This document shows positions 1 to 7,392 of a stretch of DNA of 36,952 nucleotides, piece after piece (position 1 is the first letter of the stretch; the number at the start of each line of letters is the position of its first letter). Origin of the DNA: CAIURC01 sp043777315. GTDB taxonomy: Bacteria; Verrucomicrobiota; Verrucomicrobiia; Chthoniobacterales; Chthoniobacteraceae. Both the position numbers and the translations under genes were made by a program. The stretch lies in contig JAYVPW010000018.1 in assembly GCA_043777315.1 (NCBI GenBank), positions 1 through 36,952 of the forward strand, given 5' to 3'. The notes below the pieces were generated by a model. That model did no database searches. It saw only the letters and a list, made by a program, of their open reading frames with translations, and had not been told where the DNA came from.

Positions 1-204
1 CGCTCGGCTCGCTACGCTCGCCTTCGCTTCGCCGCTCCCGCAGGGGAGCTGGGCATTGCGAAGGAAGAGCAATTTACAGAAAAACTTTTACACCCCCCCG
101 CGTGGGACCAGCAGTTTGAACAGGATGTCGCCGCGGGACATCTGGACGCTCTCGCCGAAGAGGCCATCCGTGACTTGCGCGAGGGACGCTGCCGGGACTT
201 GTGA
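1..204 (+). CDS. Antitoxin-like protein, 5' partial, partner of the downstream RelE/ParE-like toxin
   Basis: A frame open from the window edge ends at TGA 202-204, and its last 50 or so residues look like a real small acidic protein (AWDQQFEQDVAAGHLDAL, then AEEAIRDLREG). The stop overlaps the GTG start of the toxin gene at 201 as GTGA, so the two are translationally coupled. No ATG lies in frame in the window; the true start may be a CTG near 49 or lie outside. The first 45 bases are low-complexity (gctcg/cgcttcgc) and may be intergenic repeat rather than coding. That such short acidic proteins precede this toxin family is general knowledge; the antitoxin role is inferred from position and coupling. 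Confidence 0.55.
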   Translation, partial: RSARYARLRFAAPAGELGIAKEEQFTEKLLHPPAWDQQFEQDVAAGHLDALAEEAIRDLREGRCRDL

Positions 205-467
205 GGCACCGCGCCAACCCGAAGTTCTGGCAACATTACGCCCAGCTTCCCGAGGATATTCAGCGACTTTCCGATGAGAACTATAAGCTACTCAAGGGCG
301 ACTCGCGGCATCCGTCTCTTCACTTCAAGAAGGTCGGCAGGATGGGGTCAGTGAGGGTCGGCATTCACTACCGCGCCGCTGCGGTCGAGGATGGTTCGGA
401 CATCGTTTGGTTCTGGATTGGTCATCACAGCGAGTATGACCGGATCATTACTGGACGCCGGAAGTGA
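201..467 (+). CDS. RelE/ParE-like type II toxin
   Basis: An 88-residue basic protein of the compact RelE/ParE-like fold. Visible features are an N-terminal helix (NPKFWQHYAQLPEDIQRL), the segment HPSLHFKKVGRMGSVRVG, and the C-terminal strand IVWFWIGHHSEYDRII, which are typical of small toxin relatives in which HxxY/R residues close the domain. Members of this superfamily either cleave mRNA on the ribosome or poison gyrase; the sequence does not tell which. The GTG start overlaps the stop of the upstream frame by one codon, as expected for a toxin-antitoxin operon. Some members of this subfamily may be inactive. Confidence 0.72.
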   Translation: MRHRANPKFWQHYAQLPEDIQRLSDENYKLLKGDSRHPSLHFKKVGRMGSVRVGIHYRAAAVEDGSDIVWFWIGHHSEYDRIITGRRK

Positions 468-485
468 CGGAAACGTGGGCGGCGT

Positions 486-543
486 TCAGGGGGCGAGCTG
501 GCGGTAGAATTGGGCGGCGGAGAGGGTGAGGCCGATGGCGGTG
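486..543 (-). pseudogene. Duplicated 3'-terminal fragment of a TauE/SafE permease gene
   Basis: These 58 bases align without gaps to 1161-1218, the 3' end of the permease gene, with five mismatches by eye. On the minus strand both read nearly the same C-terminus (TAIGLTLSAAQFYRQLAP here, TAIGLTLSAALFYRQLAR there) and both end at TGA. Nothing upstream of it on the minus strand continues the permease. It is therefore a stranded gene end. It forms a direct repeat with 1161-1218 around the DUF433/DUF5615 pair, suggesting that this pair was brought in by a duplication or recombination at the permease 3' end. Confidence 0.75.
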
Positions 544-583
544 CGCTCCTTGACTCAGGAAGCCCTGAAACTATTTTTCCGGC

Positions 584-820
584 ATGGATTACCGAGAACG
601 CATCACGATTGATTCGCGCGTCCGCAGCGGCAAACCGTGCATCCGTGGCACGCGCATCACCGTGGCCGACGTTTTCGATTACCTCGGTGGCGGCATGACG
701 ATCCCCGAGGTGCTGGACGATTTTCCCGACCTCACCGCTGACGACATTCAGGCGTGCTTTGCGTTCGCCGCAGACCGTGACCGCCGCTTGAACGTCGTCC
801 CGCATGAAGTTGCTCTTTGA
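584..820 (+). CDS. DUF433 domain protein, probable antitoxin
   Basis: A 78-residue DUF433 protein. The family pattern is clear: an N-terminal ITIDSRVRSGKPCIRGTRI stretch, then VADVFDYLGGGMTIPEVLDDFPDLTADDIQACFAFAAD, which forms the small winged helix-turn-helix fold. DUF433 proteins are usually encoded directly before a PIN-like DUF5615 protein and are thought to act as VapB-like antitoxins. Here the reading frame overlaps the next gene by 17 bases (804-820), which fits coupled translation. The antitoxin function is inferred from family and pairing. Confidence 0.85.
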   Translation: MDYRERITIDSRVRSGKPCIRGTRITVADVFDYLGGGMTIPEVLDDFPDLTADDIQACFAFAADRDRRLNVVPHEVAL

Positions 821-1136
821 TGAGAACCTCTCGCCCAAGCTGCCTGGCTTGCTGGCGACGCTTTTTCCCGAGAGCGCGCATGTTCGGGAGTGCGGGTTGC
901 TCGGCCAACCCGACGAAGACGTTTGGGAGTATGCACGCGCCAACGGCTTCACCATCGTCTCGAAGGACTCAGACTTTCAGCAACGCAGTTTGCTTTACGG
1001 CCACCCGCCCAAGATTGTCTGGCTTCGCATCGGCAACTGCACCCGGCAGCAACTTGTCCAACTCATCACCACACACGAGCAGGACATCCGAGCGCTCGAT
1101 CTCGATCCTTTTGAGACCCTCCTCGTCCTCTCGTAG
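804..1136 (+). CDS. DUF5615 PIN-like protein, probable toxin
   Basis: A 110-residue DUF5615 protein of the PIN-like nuclease group. The start KLLFDENLSPKL carries the first acidic active-site residue (D6 with E7), and the central WEYARANGFTIVSKDSDFQQR carries the second acidic cluster (KDSDF), both typical of PIN-like folds that bind metal and cut RNA. The ATG at 804 lies within the upstream DUF433 gene. RNase activity is a family expectation. The gene ends 24 bases before the convergent permease gene, where the direct repeat begins. Confidence 0.85.
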   Translation: MKLLFDENLSPKLPGLLATLFPESAHVRECGLLGQPDEDVWEYARANGFTIVSKDSDFQQRSLLYGHPPKIVWLRIGNCTRQQLVQLITTHEQDIRALDLDPFETLLVLS

Positions 1137-1160
1137 CAACGAAGGGGGAATGGGCGTCGT

Positions 1161-1937
1161 TCAGCGCGCGAGTTGGCGGTAGAAGAGGGCGGCGGAGAGG
1201 GTGAGGCCGATGGCGGTGATGAGCTGGCGGACGCGGCGCTGGGGGATGCGTTGGGAGAAGTGCGCGCCGAGGAAGTAGCCGGCGAGGGCGCCGGCGGTCA
1301 TGACGCCGGCTTTGGGCCAGTCGATGAGGCCGCTGGCGATGAACCAGGTGGCGGCGACGAGGTTGATGAGGGAGCCGAGGACGTTTTTGAGGGCGTTCAT
1401 CTCGTGGATGTCGGTGAGGCCGAGGCAGCCGAGGGAGGCGAGCATTAATATCCCGATCCCGGCGCCGAAGTAGCCGCCGTAGATGGCGACGGCGAATTGG
1501 AAGAGGACGGCGAGCCAGACGGCGCGATGCGCGGGGCCGGGGACGGCGCTTTTCTCCACTCCGGCAAAGCGGCGGAAGGCTCCCTGCGCGAGGAAAAGGA
1601 GGGTGGCGAAGAGGATGAGGAAGGGGACGAGCCGGGTGAAGAGGGTCTCGCTGGTGCGGGTGAGGAGGGCACTGCCGAGGAGGCCGCCGAGGGCGCTGGC
1701 GGGGAGGAAGCGCGCGAGCCACGGGCGCACTTTCGCAAGCTGCTGGCGGAAGCCGAAGATGCTGCCGGCGGTGCCGATGACGAGGGCGACGGTGCTGGTG
1801 GCGTTGGCGATGATGGCCGGGGTGCCGAGGAAGAGGAGGGCAGGGAAGGTGATGAGGGTGCCGCCGCCGGCGACGGCGTTGATGGCGCCGGCGAGGGCGG
1901 CGGCGGCGGCGAGGGCGAGGGCTTCGATCCCGGACAT
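1161..1937 (-). CDS. TauE/SafE family sulfite/organosulfonate exporter-like permease
   Basis: A 258-residue hydrophobic protein with about eight membrane segments in two similar halves. The first half has the family motif AGAINAVAGGGTLITFPALL near residue 14, and the second half repeats it as GGYFGAGIGILMLASLGCLG. TauE/SafE proteins export or import small anions such as sulfite or sulfoacetate; the substrate here is unknown. The frame continues upstream to 2147, but that part translates intergenic repeat, so ATG at 1937, directly before the hydrophobic N-terminus, is the better start. It stands alone between the toxin-antitoxin pair and a repeat region. Confidence 0.85.
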   Translation of the reverse strand: MSGIEALALAAAAALAGAINAVAGGGTLITFPALLFLGTPAIIANATSTVALVIGTAGSIFGFRQQLAKVRPWLARFLPASALGGLLGSALLTRTSETLFTRLVPFLILFATLLFLAQGAFRRFAGVEKSAVPGPAHRAVWLAVLFQFAVAIYGGYFGAGIGILMLASLGCLGLTDIHEMNALKNVLGSLINLVAATWFIASGLIDWPKAGVMTAGALAGYFLGAHFSQRIPQRRVRQLITAIGLTLSAALFYRQLAR

Positions 1938-1995
1938 GAGGCGGCGGAATGTGAGGGGGAATCGGCGGTGTGCAAATGTCCTTCCGGGTCGGGAC

Positions 1996-2176
1996 GGCTG
2001 GAATTTAGCCACGGATGAACACGGATGGGGCACGGATGGGGCACGGATGGGAGACGGATGGGAGACGGATGGGAGACTGAGAAAGCGCCGGAGGAGGGGG
2101 ATGTTTTTGAGCAGAATTCTTTCCGTGTCCTGTCCGTGTTCTCCCATCCGTGTTCATCCGTGGCTAAATTCCAGCC
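1996..2176. repeat. 34-bp perfect inverted repeat enclosing a short tandem array
   Basis: The arms 1996-2029 and 2143-2176 are exact reverse complements (ggctggaatttagccacgg to gaacacggatggg). Between them, from about 2019 to 2085, lies a tandem array of an 11-base unit of the form cacggatgggg, drifting to agacggatggg. The arms carry the ACGGATG unit that recurs in intergenic arrays of Verrucomicrobiota and Planctomycetes. On the minus strand this lies directly upstream of the permease start, so it may lie in that gene's promoter or leader. Confidence 0.85.
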
Positions 2177-2268
2177 ATCCAAATTTGAGGAAAGCGTCTG
2201 CTCGCTGGCCCCGGCATTTTAATCTCGGGTAGAGCGCCGCGGCTCGGGTTACGATTCGTTCTCAACGT

Positions 2269-4053
2269 ATGAACAAGACCGTGAAAACCCAGAGCGCAGC
2301 GGACGACGGGACGGTCGTGATCATGGCGAATCGGGGGCCGCACGATTTCGTCTGGGAGGCGGGGCATTGGGTGGCGACGGCCGCGACGGGCGGGCTGGTG
2401 AGTATGATCGAGCCGCTGGCGCGGCAGCCGAATGTCGCGTGGTTTTGCTGTGTCTCGGAGCCGAGCGAGAGCGCGCGCGAGGGGCTGTTCACGACGGCGA
2501 AAGATCAGACCGATTCGGATCTGAACGTGGTGCCGGTGCCGCTGCCCGCGGGCATCTACCGCGAATATTACGGCGAGATCAGCAACGAGATTTTGTGGAT
2601 GTTGCAGCATCATCTCGCGGGGTCGTTCGGCTTCGCGGCGCTCGATGAAAAGCGGCACCGCGCGTGGGATTCGTACGTGGAGGCGAACCGGCGGATGGCC
2701 GAGGCGGTCGTGGCGATGGAGATCCCGATCCGGGCGTTTTTGGTGCAGGATTATCACCTCTATTTGCTGCCGGAGATGCTGCGGCAGCGCTTCCCAAAGA
2801 CACCAAGTTTGCACTTTGTGCATATCCCTTTTCCCGAGCCGTCCGTGCTCCGGCTGCTGCCGAAAGCATGGCGCGAGGCGATCCTCCGCGGGCTGCTCGG
2901 CGCGGACATCGTGGGGTTTCAGACGGCGTCGGACGTGCATGGTTTTCTGGCGTGCTGCGAGGAGCTTCTCGGCGCGAGTGTCGATCACGAAAGGCGCGCG
3001 GTGATCCTGCGGACGGGCCGCACGGTGCGGGTGCGGGCCTTTCCCGCAAGCACGGACCCGAGTGCGATTCGCGCGTTGCAAGCGTCGCCGGAGACCGCGG
3101 AGGCCCGCCAGCGCTTGATCGCGGAGCTGCGGGAGCTGACGATCATTCGCGTCGATCGGATCGAGCCGAGCAAGAATCAGATCCTCGGATTCACTGCTTT
3201 TGGGCGGCTGCTCGAGCTGCATCCCGAGCTGTGCGGGCGTGTGCGCTTTCTCGCGTTCCTCATTCCGTCGCGGACGGATCTGGCGGTTCATCGCGAATAT
3301 CACGATGCGGTTTACGCCGAGATCGAGTCGGTCAATGCGCGCTTTCGGGAGGCGTGCGGGTTCGATCCAATCGCCGTTTTTTACACGAACGATCGCGCGC
3401 AGGCGCTGGCCGCGATGGAGCTCTGCGACGTGTTCCTCGTGAACTCGCGGCAGGACGCGATGAACCTGATGGTGAAGGAATGGGCGGTCGTTTCCACGCG
3501 CGGCGTCCTCGTCATTTCGGAGACCGCGGGAGTTGCGCCGGAGGTCGCGGGAAGCTCGTTGCAAATCTCCGCGCTCGATCTCGAAGGGACCGTCGCGGCG
3601 CTGGCCGAGGCGCTCGCGATGCCGCTGGAAAAGCGCGCCGGCTGGGTGGCGAAAATTCGCGAAGGCGTGGACAAATGGACCGCCCGCGACTGGCTCCTCG
3701 CGCAAGCGAAGGAGCTCGGGCTGAGCCTGCCGGACGAGGCGCTGCCGCGTCTGCTCAAGGCGCGCTCGCCAGTCGTCTCGGGCGTCGTCGAATGCGAGCT
3801 GGCCGTCCTCAATTCCGAGGGAATCCACGCGCGCCCGGCGGCGGCATTCGTGCGCTGCGCGCGGGAGTTCGAGTGCGACATCGACATCGTAAAAGAGGGC
3901 GCGACCTTCCCGGCGAAGAGCATCCTCTCGGTCCTCACCGCGAACCTGAATCGCGGCACGATCTTCACGCTGCGCGCCGAGGGGAGCGACGCGGATCAAG
4001 CTGTGGAAAGCATCCGCGCGCTGCTCGCGAAATTCGAGGCGGAGAATTTGTAG
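2269..4053 (+). CDS. Trehalose-6-phosphate synthase-like GT20 glycosyltransferase fused to a C-terminal HPr domain
   Basis: This 594-residue cytoplasmic protein has two domains. Residues 15-485 are a GT20 (OtsA-like) glycosyltransferase: a GGL loop at 41-43, QDYHLYLLPEMLR from 160, RIEPSK at 297-302 matching the R and K of OtsA RLDYSK, and DAMNLMVKE at 396-404 with the acidic residues that hold the sugar nucleotide. The match is to distant GT20 members (including VldE-like enzymes) rather than canonical OtsA, so the acceptor is uncertain. Residues 507-592 are a complete HPr domain: GIHARPAA with H520 at the phospho-histidine place, and AKSILSVL with S551 at the regulatory-serine place. No stop or frameshift separates the domains. 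The domain fusion suggests control of sugar-phosphate synthesis by PTS or HPr kinase; this is inference. No strong Shine-Dalgarno site precedes the ATG. Confidence 0.88.
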   Translation: MNKTVKTQSAADDGTVVIMANRGPHDFVWEAGHWVATAATGGLVSMIEPLARQPNVAWFCCVSEPSESAREGLFTTAKDQTDSDLNVVPVPLPAGIYREYYGEISNEILWMLQHHLAGSFGFAALDEKRHRAWDSYVEANRRMAEAVVAMEIPIRAFLVQDYHLYLLPEMLRQRFPKTPSLHFVHIPFPEPSVLRLLPKAWREAILRGLLGADIVGFQTASDVHGFLACCEELLGASVDHERRAVILRTGRTVRVRAFPASTDPSAIRALQASPETAEARQRLIAELRELTIIRVDRIEPSKNQILGFTAFGRLLELHPELCGRVRFLAFLIPSRTDLAVHREYHDAVYAEIESVNARFREACGFDPIAVFYTNDRAQALAAMELCDVFLVNSRQDAMNLMVKEWAVVSTRGVLVISETAGVAPEVAGSSLQISALDLEGTVAALAEALAMPLEKRAGWVAKIREGVDKWTARDWLLAQAKELGLSLPDEALPRLLKARSPVVSGVVECELAVLNSEGIHARPAAAFVRCAREFECDIDIVKEGATFPAKSILSVLTANLNRGTIFTLRAEGSDADQAVESIRALLAKFEAENL

Positions 4054-4098
4054 GGCGACCGCCCCGGTTGCCGCGGGCAGGCGAAGCGCCCGCCCTAC
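4054..4098. repeat. Copy of the 'tagggcg...cgccctaca' palindromic intergenic repeat
   Basis: The sequence tagggcgaccgccccgg followed by gggcaggcgaagcgcccgccctaca forms an imperfect hairpin immediately after the GT20-HPr gene. Related copies of the gcaggcg-agcgcccgccctaca unit occur at about 12993-13016 and, inverted, at 19495-19521. Confidence 0.6.
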
Positions 4099-4281
4099 AA
4101 GGCGGCACCGAGTTTCGCGAGCAACTCCGCGAGCCCGTGGCCGAGGGCTTCGACGTGGCTTTGTTTGAGGGCGCCTTTGAGCTGGCCGGTTTCGTCGAAG
4201 GCGGCGAAGGCGCTGGAGATGGAGACCTGGTCGGGGAGGAACGCGCGAAGCCCAGTCGATGGCGTTCTTCAAAACGGCCGT
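4095..4281 (-). pseudogene. Remnant of an NAD(P)H-dependent FMN reductase
   Basis: On the minus strand a short stretch near 4245-4275 reads VLKNAIDWASR, the flavodoxin-like FMN reductase signature normally preceded by PG. After a frame change it continues as RAFLPDQVSISSAFAAFDE, then TGQLKGALKQSHVEALGHGL, ending at TAG 4095-4097. In intact relatives several dozen residues separate these parts, so the middle has been deleted, the frame broken and the N-terminal domain lost. Its 3' end lies in the intergenic repeat. It cannot make a working enzyme. Confidence 0.7.
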
Positions 4282-4371
4282 GACGGCCCGCCGCGAAAGA
4301 CAAGCCGTGAGCGGACGCGTCTTTTTGAATCGGCGGTGGTGACGGGCGCGGGAGGACCGTAGGATGCGGAC

Positions 4372-4704
4372 ATGATCCAAGAGCACATCGAACGAATCCG
4401 CACCAAGGTCCAGGACACCGAGAGCCTTCCCGCCGAAACGAAAACGGAACTTCTCGAATTGCTGTCGTTGTTGAAGACGGAGGTCGGCGAGCTTTCGCAG
4501 ACCCGCGAGGCGGACGCGCAGACGGTGGCGCGGTCAGTCGATGCGTCGGCTCACGAAGCGATTCGACCCGACCGGCAGCCCGAGGAATTCGACACCGCAC
4601 TCGGTGAATTGAACGCGTCCGTGGAGGGCTTGGAAGCGACGCATCCGAAGCTCGTGGAGACGGTGAACCGCATCGCGGTCACGCTCTCGAATATGGGCAT
4701 CTGA
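4372..4704 (+). CDS. DUF4404 family small helical protein
   Basis: A 110-residue acidic, almost fully helical cytoplasmic protein. The N-terminal half (HIERIRTKVQDTESLPAETK, then TELLELLSLLKTEVGEL) is a leucine-rich coiled-coil segment. The C-terminal half (EGLEATHPKLVETVNRIAVT, then LSNMGI) matches the DUF4404 ending, in which a short HP-containing helix and a terminal GI are typical. No biochemical function is known for the family. It stands alone, with the FMN reductase remnant upstream and a convergent TPR gene downstream. Confidence 0.7.
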   Translation: MIQEHIERIRTKVQDTESLPAETKTELLELLSLLKTEVGELSQTREADAQTVARSVDASAHEAIRPDRQPEEFDTALGELNASVEGLEATHPKLVETVNRIAVTLSNMGI

Positions 4705-4751
4705 GTCGGGCGCGCATTGCTGGAATTCCGAAGCGGCGGGCCGCGTGGAAC

Positions 4752-6179
4752 CTACCCGCCGTACGAGCTTTCCACGCGCTTGGCCACGTCGAGGTAGCCG
4801 TAATCGACCTCGTAAATCTGTTTCATGCAGCCGAGCGATTCTTCCTTTTTGCCCATGCGCTCAAAGACGAGGCCAAGGCTGTAAACGATCTCCTTTTTCA
4901 CCACGTCCATCCCGAGGATTTCGCTGGCGGCGTCGCTGTATTGCTTCACCGCGAGGTCGAGCATCCCCTTTTGTGTGTAGCATTGGCCGAGCAGATTCAT
5001 CGCCTTCAAGCGCGCATTTGGGTTCTGTCGCGCGCGCTGGAGTTCGGCAATCGCTTCGGTGTATTCGCCGGCGGCGACGAGCTGTTCGCCGAGTTCGTAG
5101 CGGAGCTGGAGGTCGGTCGGATTGCGCTCCACGCGCTTGCGGGCTTCGCTGATCAGTAGCTCGGCTTTCTGTTTTTTCAGACCCGCGAGGCTTTCCTGCG
5201 CGGCCGCCGCGTCGTCGGTGTCGCCGTAGCTCGCGAGCCACTCCTCGAAGGCGCGGATGTCGCCGTCGAGCTTCTTCATTTGGAGGTCGGAAAGTCGGCG
5301 CGCGACCGCGGGGTCGGTGCCGCTCACGAGTTCATTCGTGTGCGAGTAAAAGTAGATCGCGCCCGCGACGCTCTCCTCGTCCTGCTCGAGTTCGTATCGA
5401 TCCTCCCACAGCTTCGCGAGCCGCCGCGAGACGTCGGGATTCTGCGGGTTCGCCTCGAATTCCGCCGATCCTTCCGCGATCTGCTCGTTGAGCATTTCGG
5501 TGCTTTTGACGACGCGATTTTTCTGCTCGAGCTGCACCGCCTCGTCCTTGTTTTTGATGAGCGAGCGGTAATCGAGCTTGCCGCCGGATTCGGCGACCTG
5601 CTCCCAGCCGCCGGCCTTCATCGTCGCGCGGGCGGAGGCGTCCTTGCTTTTCTTGATCGCCGCGAGGTCCGATGGATTCAACTCGGCGATTTTGGAGAAG
5701 ATCGCGACCGCCTTGTCCGAGTCGCCGGTCGAGTTAAAAAACTCGCCGAGCTCGTGCATCGTCTTCATGTCCTTCGGGTTGCTCTCGATGATCGTCTCGA
5801 GCGCGAAAGCGGCGATCTCCGGGTAGCCTGCAGCCTTGGCCGCGTCCTTCAGTAAATGATTGGCCGCCGCGTTGTAGGGATCGGCTTCGAGGCTTTTCTC
5901 GGCGAGCTCCATCGCGGCCAGCGGATCTTTTTTCACCATCGACGCGCCTTTCATCGACGCGGTCGAAAGCCCCGACAGGAAGCTCTTTTTCCCTTTCGTC
6001 GCGGCCACTTCGGCGCGCCGGAGGATGCGGCGCGAATCAAGAAATCCGGGCGCTTCTTTCAGCACCGCCTGGATCAGCGAAATCGTGTAGCCGTAGTTGC
6101 GGACTTCGTACGCCGCGAGGGCTTTGAGCCAGAGGGCGCGGGTCTTGTCGGTGAGGTTTTTTTCGGTCTGGAGGGCCAT
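4752..6179 (-). CDS. Tetratricopeptide-repeat protein
   Basis: A 475-residue soluble protein built of helical TPR pairs. Clear repeats include ALWLKALAAYEVRNYGYTIS near 16, DPLAAMELAEKSLEADPYNA near 85, PEIAAFALETIIESNPKD near 120, ELGEFFNSTGDSDKAVAIF near 143, and a C-terminal set (LRYELGEQLVAAGEYTEAIA and LLGQCYTQKGMLDLAVKQY). The middle, about 200-330, is a charged helical region without clear repeats. There is no signal peptide or membrane segment. TPR proteins act as scaffolds; the partner is not evident. The ATG at 6179 gives a natural start, with a 140-base gap to the next gene. Confidence 0.75.
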   Translation of the reverse strand: MALQTEKNLTDKTRALWLKALAAYEVRNYGYTISLIQAVLKEAPGFLDSRRILRRAEVAATKGKKSFLSGLSTASMKGASMVKKDPLAAMELAEKSLEADPYNAAANHLLKDAAKAAGYPEIAAFALETIIESNPKDMKTMHELGEFFNSTGDSDKAVAIFSKIAELNPSDLAAIKKSKDASARATMKAGGWEQVAESGGKLDYRSLIKNKDEAVQLEQKNRVVKSTEMLNEQIAEGSAEFEANPQNPDVSRRLAKLWEDRYELEQDEESVAGAIYFYSHTNELVSGTDPAVARRLSDLQMKKLDGDIRAFEEWLASYGDTDDAAAAQESLAGLKKQKAELLISEARKRVERNPTDLQLRYELGEQLVAAGEYTEAIAELQRARQNPNARLKAMNLLGQCYTQKGMLDLAVKQYSDAASEILGMDVVKKEIVYSLGLVFERMGKKEESLGCMKQIYEVDYGYLDVAKRVESSYGG

Positions 6180-6321
6180 AGGTGAAGGGAGTCCACGGAG
6201 CTAACACGGGCGCTCCGGCTTTGACAATGCCGGGGGGGGGAGCGCTCTGAATAGGTGCAGGGGAGCGCGATGCGAGCCCGCGTCCGGCCAAGGCATCGCA
6301 TCGCGATGCTCTCCAAACTTC

Positions 6322-6516
6322 CTACTTTTCCCGCCCGAGCCGGTCGCTTTCGTCTTTCTTCCGATCGACTTTTTTGCCGTAGAGCGTCTGCAAGGTCTGA
6401 AATTCCTTTTCCGCGTTCGCGGCGAAATTCGCCGGCCCGTGCTCGAAGAGAACAGTGAACGCGAAAGTCGCGGCGAGAAAGATGACGAACCAAAAAAGGG
6501 AACGGATGAGACCCAT
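6322..6516 (-). CDS. Small single-pass membrane protein
   Basis: A 64-residue protein when started at ATG 6516; a longer frame to 6555 is possible but adds residues of no clear character. Residues 2-20 (GLIRSLFWFVIFLAATFAFT) form one membrane segment, followed by a soluble charged tail (EKEFQTLQTLYGKKVDRKKD) that would form a helix. The layout resembles small inner-membrane proteins with the tail in the periplasm. It matches no family I recognise. It is divergent from the HscB-like gene at 6621. Confidence 0.5.
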   Translation of the reverse strand: MGLIRSLFWFVIFLAATFAFTVLFEHGPANFAANAEKEFQTLQTLYGKKVDRKKDESDRLGREK

Positions 6517-6620
6517 AGAGTTCGCGGAGTTAATGCAAAAGCCGCGCCACGGCAACGGCTTTTCCCCTGCGTGGGAATTCCCTTGCCCTCAGCGCGCGCA
6601 CCTGCGCATTCGGCGGATGC

Positions 6621-7181
6621 GTGACCGATTATTTCGCCCTCCTCGGCCAGCCCCGCCATCCGGGGCTCGATCCAGATATTTTGAAAGATGCGTTTCACCG
6701 CCTCGCGGCCACGCTGCACCCGGACGCGACCGGCTCTGGCGATGACGCCGCGTTTTCTGAACTCAACTCGGCGTACTCCGCGCTGCGCGATCCGGCGTTG
6801 CGGCTCCGGCATTTGCTCGAGCTGGAACATCCCGGGGCACTCGCGACCGCGCGCGAAATCCCCGCCGGGTTGGCCGATCTTTTCATGCGCATCGGCGGCG
6901 CGCGACGGAGGCTCGATGCTTTTTTGGAACGTGAGCGGGCAGCCGACAGCGCGCTCGCCCGGGCGATGCTCGCGGCGGAAAAGCGGCACATCCGCGCCGA
7001 TTGGAGCGAGCTGAAAACGACCGTCGATGCGGCGCACTCGACTGAGCTCGATCGCCTGCAAACGCTGGACCAGAGCGGCTCCGCGAGCGGTGAGAAACTC
7101 GCGGGGCTGCACCAGCAGTTCGCGTATCTCTCGCGCTGGACCGCGCAGATCAGGGAGGCGACTCTCGCACTCGATCTGTAG
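6621..7181 (+). CDS. HscB-like J-domain co-chaperone
   Basis: A 186-residue protein with an N-terminal J domain: DYFALLGQPRHPGLDPDILK, then AFHRLAATLHPDAT with the HPD motif at residues 33-35, then FSELNSAYSALRDPALRLRH. The rest is a helical C-terminal domain of the size seen in HscB, which brings scaffold IscU and its iron-sulfur cluster to the Hsp70 HscA. No isc genes lie nearby, so the assignment rests on the layout, the length, and the conserved LRxPxxRLRHLLEL-type link. It starts with GTG at 6621. A specialised DnaJ-like role for another Hsp70 remains possible. Confidence 0.7.
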   Translation: MTDYFALLGQPRHPGLDPDILKDAFHRLAATLHPDATGSGDDAAFSELNSAYSALRDPALRLRHLLELEHPGALATAREIPAGLADLFMRIGGARRRLDAFLERERAADSALARAMLAAEKRHIRADWSELKTTVDAAHSTELDRLQTLDQSGSASGEKLAGLHQQFAYLSRWTAQIREATLALDL

Positions 7182-7235
7182 CGTCGAGCATCCTCGGCGA
7201 TCCCGTGACGACGCTGGATGATTTTCAAAAGTCTT

Positions 7236-7304
7236 TTGCGCCTGGAGCGCGGCGCTCCGTCGCCGCAAGGACGAGCGCTGACGGAGCAGCGCCCTCCAAC
7301 CGGA
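7236..7304. repeat. Imperfect inverted intergenic repeat
   Basis: The segments cctggagcgcggcgctccgt and acggagcagcgccctccaac are imperfect reverse complements, separated by a short spacer. They lie in the 211-base gap between the J-domain gene and the ThuA-like gene. GC-rich units of this shape occur as mobile intergenic repeats in this phylum. No other feature was seen in this gap. Confidence 0.5.
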
Positions 7305-7392
7305 AACGTCTTTCGGCAACTGCGCTAATCATTGCGCGGCGTCCGGGTTCTTGATCTACCCAGTCACCCAAATCCCACACACATCCCAACAC

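Noticed and set aside
2164..4386. A 740-codon minus-strand frame opposite the GT20-HPr gene
   Set aside because: Composition is Arg/Leu/Pro-rich without motifs; the plus strand shows GT20 and HPr motifs.
6537..6563. Hairpin aaaagccg / cggctttt resembling a terminator
   Set aside because: It lies between divergent starts (6516 minus and 6621 plus), where a terminator has no gene to end. The 8-bp stem can arise by chance.
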